From positions 1 to 64,000 of the forward strand of contig NZ_JBLFBO010000002.1 of the NCBI RefSeq assembly GCF_047338595.1: a DNA stretch of 64,000 nucleotides, given 5' to 3'. Under the pieces are notes generated by a model. It was not told the DNA's origin. It saw nothing but the letters and a program-made list of their open reading frames with translations, and ran no database searches. This DNA is from Nitrospira_D sp019636945 (lineage in GTDB: Bacteria; Nitrospirota; Nitrospiria; Nitrospirales; Nitrospiraceae). Each line of letters starts with the position of its first letter. Within the stretch, counting starts at the first letter, position 1. Position numbers and translations under genes: made by a program. This document shows positions 62,051-64,000 of the stretch, piece by piece.

Positions 62051-62770
62051 GTGTCCACGCTTCGTTTACTCGATCTGACCCTTCCATTTCCTGTCGAGAA
62101 TCTAGCTCTTGATGAAGCGTTACTGGAGGAACTTGAGGAACGGGGTGGAGATCCTGTGCTTCGGTTTTGGGAAAGCGACCGTCACTTCGTCGTATTAGGC
62201 CGCGCCTCTCGCGTAGCCGATGATGTCGACCGCGTCACCTGCCAAGAAGACGGGCTATCAATCCTTCGACGCGCAAGCGGCGGAGGAACTGTCCTACAGG
62301 GGCCGGGTTGTCTCTCGTATGCCTTTGTGCTGCCAATCGGATGGCATCCAGACCTCGTAAGTATTCGAACCACCAATCGCTTTATTCTGGAACGAATAGC
62401 GACCGCGCTTCGCCGATGGGAACCAGCCACGACCCTCCGTGGGATCAGCGACCTCGCTATCGACGATATGAAGATTTCCGGCAACGCGCAACGACGAACC
62501 GGGAAAGTGGTACTCTTTCACGGAACGATTCTGCATCGCATGGGAGCTGCTCTCATCGCACGATATCTCAAACACCCTACGCGACAACCGGACTACCGTT
62601 CAAACCGACATCACGGCACGTTCGTGCGGACAATCGACGCTCCACCCCAAGCGATCAAACACGTCATCGCCGACGCATGGAATGCGGAACCGACACACGC
62701 TGAATGGCCAAGAGCACGCATGCCCCGAATGATTGCAGCCATCCTCGCACGAAGCCGGGACGAATCATGA
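62051..62770 (+). CDS. Lipoate-protein ligase A/B family protein
   Basis: The 239-residue protein has the biotin/lipoate ligase core: ENLALDEALLEELEERGGDPVLRFWE, then LRRASGGGTVLQGPGCLSYAF (the lipoate-binding RRxSGGG loop), and DDMKISGNAQRRTGKVVLFHG with the catalytic Lys. It probably attaches lipoate or octanoate to the E2 of this operon. The start is taken as GTG at 62051, one base after the lpdA stop; an ATG at 62009 would overlap lpdA by 41 nt. It lacks the C-terminal accessory domain of E. coli LplA, so it may be an octanoyl or amido-transferase of the LipM/LipL kind. Confidence 0.88.
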   Translation: MSTLRLLDLTLPFPVENLALDEALLEELEERGGDPVLRFWESDRHFVVLGRASRVADDVDRVTCQEDGLSILRRASGGGTVLQGPGCLSYAFVLPIGWHPDLVSIRTTNRFILERIATALRRWEPATTLRGISDLAIDDMKISGNAQRRTGKVVLFHGTILHRMGAALIARYLKHPTRQPDYRSNRHHGTFVRTIDAPPQAIKHVIADAWNAEPTHAEWPRARMPRMIAAILARSRDES

Positions 62771-63228
62771 GAGAGGGAGGACCGACCTGCCGCTATGGTC
62801 GAGACCGGAATACTGGGTGGTCTTCGCCTGGGGCTGGGCCTGAAGTTGGATGCACGAGTGAGAGAAAAAAGTCAATGAGAGGAGATCAGCTGAACCGCAA
62901 TGATTGCATGATCCTCGTTTCCAGTGATCCTACCTAATGATGCCAGCATTTCACAGCCGTGCTCGAAGATTCGAACTCAAGCACGAACAGCTCAGTGCAA
63001 ACCTTGCACATTGTCCGGCGGAGTAGGCGCTCGCCATCTGAATCCTTGAATCTAGCCGCAAGCATTTTCCGATAAATCCCTGAAAGCTCACTTTATACCA
63101 ACGAGGCATACGAATTGCTTTGGATTGTTGCAGGCAATGAAATCGTCGGGACCTTGGTTGCAACTAACACCGCATGATCCCCGCGATACATCGATCCATG
63201 TTTGAGGTGAATATCGGAGGTACTCCAC
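62771..63228. other. Intergenic region after the PDH operon
   Basis: This 458-bp stretch holds the inverted repeat GTGCAAACCTTGCAC at 62995-63009 and otherwise only short unsupported ORFs. The last 20 bases contain GGAGGT, which serves the next gene. Confidence 0.4.
62995..63009. promoter_or_regulatory. Inverted repeat GTGCAAACCTTGCAC
   Basis: Perfect six-base arms GTGCAA and TTGCAC flank three bases. It matches the site at 56295-56308 in all but one of 14 positions. Confidence 0.35.
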
Positions 63229-63417
63229 ATGAACGTTTCGTCGAGTCAATTCACCGAATCCCAGTCAAGGGCATTAAAATATTGCGACCGATGCGCCCGC
63301 CGTGCTGCCGCACTTTCTTATGACGATCTCACGTTGAAAGAGCTTTGTCAGGAGTGCTGCGCCCAGTTGAATCGGAAGCGCATAATCGCTTCCAGTCCGG
63401 CGCAACTGAAGATGTGA
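63229..63417 (+). CDS. Small zinc-ribbon-like protein
   Basis: The 62-residue product has two Cys pairs, CDRC (19-22) and CQEC followed by a further Cys (40-44), spaced like a small zinc ribbon. GGAGGT lies seven bases before the ATG, a strong site for such a short gene. No family is recognised. It lies 110 bp before the sensor kinase gene in the same direction. Confidence 0.7.
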   Translation: MNVSSSQFTESQSRALKYCDRCARRAAALSYDDLTLKELCQECCAQLNRKRIIASSPAQLKM

Positions 63418-63526
63418 GCGAATGCCCATACCCCTTCTCACCGCACCCCGTCTCGCAGGTAGAACGTCGACTGTATCGCGGGTAGTTCGCGTGATAGCAT
63501 AGGGGCGTAGCCTTTCAACTTCCGCC

Positions 63527-64000
63527 ATGTTTAGGCCTATTCCAAAAGCCACGCTGTTTCGACGCATTCCATACCGTCTCATTACCTCTGTCGTACTCAT
63601 TCTCGCGTTGGTCGTGACCGTCATCCTCCTCATGAGCTTGGAGCGAGACAAGCTCCTCCTCCAAGGATTCACGCAAAATCAGGCGGTCCCCACGGAGTTG
63701 TTTCAGGCGCTCTGGCGATCTCGGCATGACCTGATCGGGATTACTCTTCTTGTGTTCTTAGTCAGCGCCATCGGAATGGCGGCGCTCATCACCTTTCTGC
63801 ATTACGACAATACGAGACGGACTCTTGAAGAAGTCAAAGGTCTCGCGAGAAATATTCTTGAGAGTATCCCGACGGGCGTACTCACCATTAATCGCGACGG
63901 CCAAGTCACAGCCGCCAACCCCTCTGCCGTGGCGACATTGAAACGGTCGGCGGAAGAATTGCTCGGTCACTCCTATGAACAAATGTTTCTCCAAGGAGAT
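63527..64000 (+). CDS. PAS-domain sensor histidine kinase, 5' part
   Basis: The first 158 codons are in the window and the frame is open to the edge. Two membrane helices (about 18-36 and 71-90) frame a short periplasmic loop. A PAS domain begins about residue 108: ILESIPTGVLTINRDGQVTAANPSAV, and ALKRSAEELLGHSY-like text follows (ATLKRSAEELLGHSYEQMF). This is the start of NtrB/AtoS-type membrane kinases; the histidine and ATPase domains would lie beyond the window. No strong ribosome binding site is visible before the ATG at 63527. Confidence 0.8.
   Translation, partial: MFRPIPKATLFRRIPYRLITSVVLILALVVTVILLMSLERDKLLLQGFTQNQAVPTELFQALWRSRHDLIGITLLVFLVSAIGMAALITFLHYDNTRRTLEEVKGLARNILESIPTGVLTINRDGQVTAANPSAVATLKRSAEELLGHSYEQMFLQGD

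Overview
The window reads as a chromosomal segment of a GC-rich Gram-negative bacterium with an outer membrane: TolC/NodT outer-membrane factors, RND and HlyD adaptors and many lipobox signal peptides. The mix of families points to Nitrospira or a close relative in Nitrospirota. The main hints are a homodimeric pyruvate dehydrogenase with its own lipoate ligase, sigma-54/GAF regulators, several small conserved zinc-ribbon or two-helix proteins, and intergenic repeats built on a CGCTTCACG-like word. This assignment is an inference from gene content; no rRNA or tRNA lies in the window to test it.

Region 1 (1-11517) is the most unusual. A giant surface protein (minus strand, 3' end outside the window) has a LEPR-like N-terminus, a DUF4347 domain, RTX-type glycine-rich repeats, a PKD-like domain, propeller-like repeats, a cadherin-like domain and near-identical 447-bp tandem repeats. 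Just upstream on the same strand lies a tight four-gene set: TolC-like lipoprotein, periplasmic adaptor, GAF-HlyD membrane adaptor, and a PqqD-like/M50 metalloprotease/HlyD membrane protein. It looks like an export machine for the giant protein, yet no ABC ATPase is present. A TIGR04255-family gene sits between them on the other strand.

Region 2 (11.8-24 kb) holds housekeeping and accessory genes: a response regulator, sodium:solute symporter, PilZ-like protein, DNA polymerase IV, two tandem small membrane proteins, DUF1059 protein, a methyltransferase/TfoX pair, and a RidA-AlkA-ferredoxin/MBL-MFS operon. Region 3 (23-34.7 kb) contains two export systems: an RND tripartite pump whose operon ends in a nitroreductase and an SDR, and a TetR-HlyD-ABC-ABC operon laid out like cecR-ybhGFS. 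A higBA toxin-antitoxin pair with an apparently leaderless promoter follows.

Region 4 (35.8-51.6 kb) has two paralogous sigma-54 activators (one GAF, two GAF) around a set of small secreted, SnoaL-like and methyltransferase genes and a TerB/Coq4-like fusion, then a CDGSH protein, a KefB-type antiporter, and a run of VOC, SnoaL-like, DsbA/FrnE, pirin and NmrA genes typical of stress or xenobiotic handling.

Region 5 (51.5-56 kb) has two paralogous glycine-zipper lipoproteins split by an 841-bp IS5-family element with a -1 frameshift, itself inserted inside an older inverted repeat, followed by DUF167, an orphan NorQ/CbbQ-type AAA+ ATPase and a cupredoxin-like secreted protein. Region 6 (56.5-62.8 kb) is a pyruvate dehydrogenase operon: E1, E2, E3 and a lipoate-protein ligase relative. 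The window ends in a small zinc-ribbon gene and the start of a PAS sensor kinase. Degenerate CGCTTCACG-type repeats recur just after stop codons at five places across the window.
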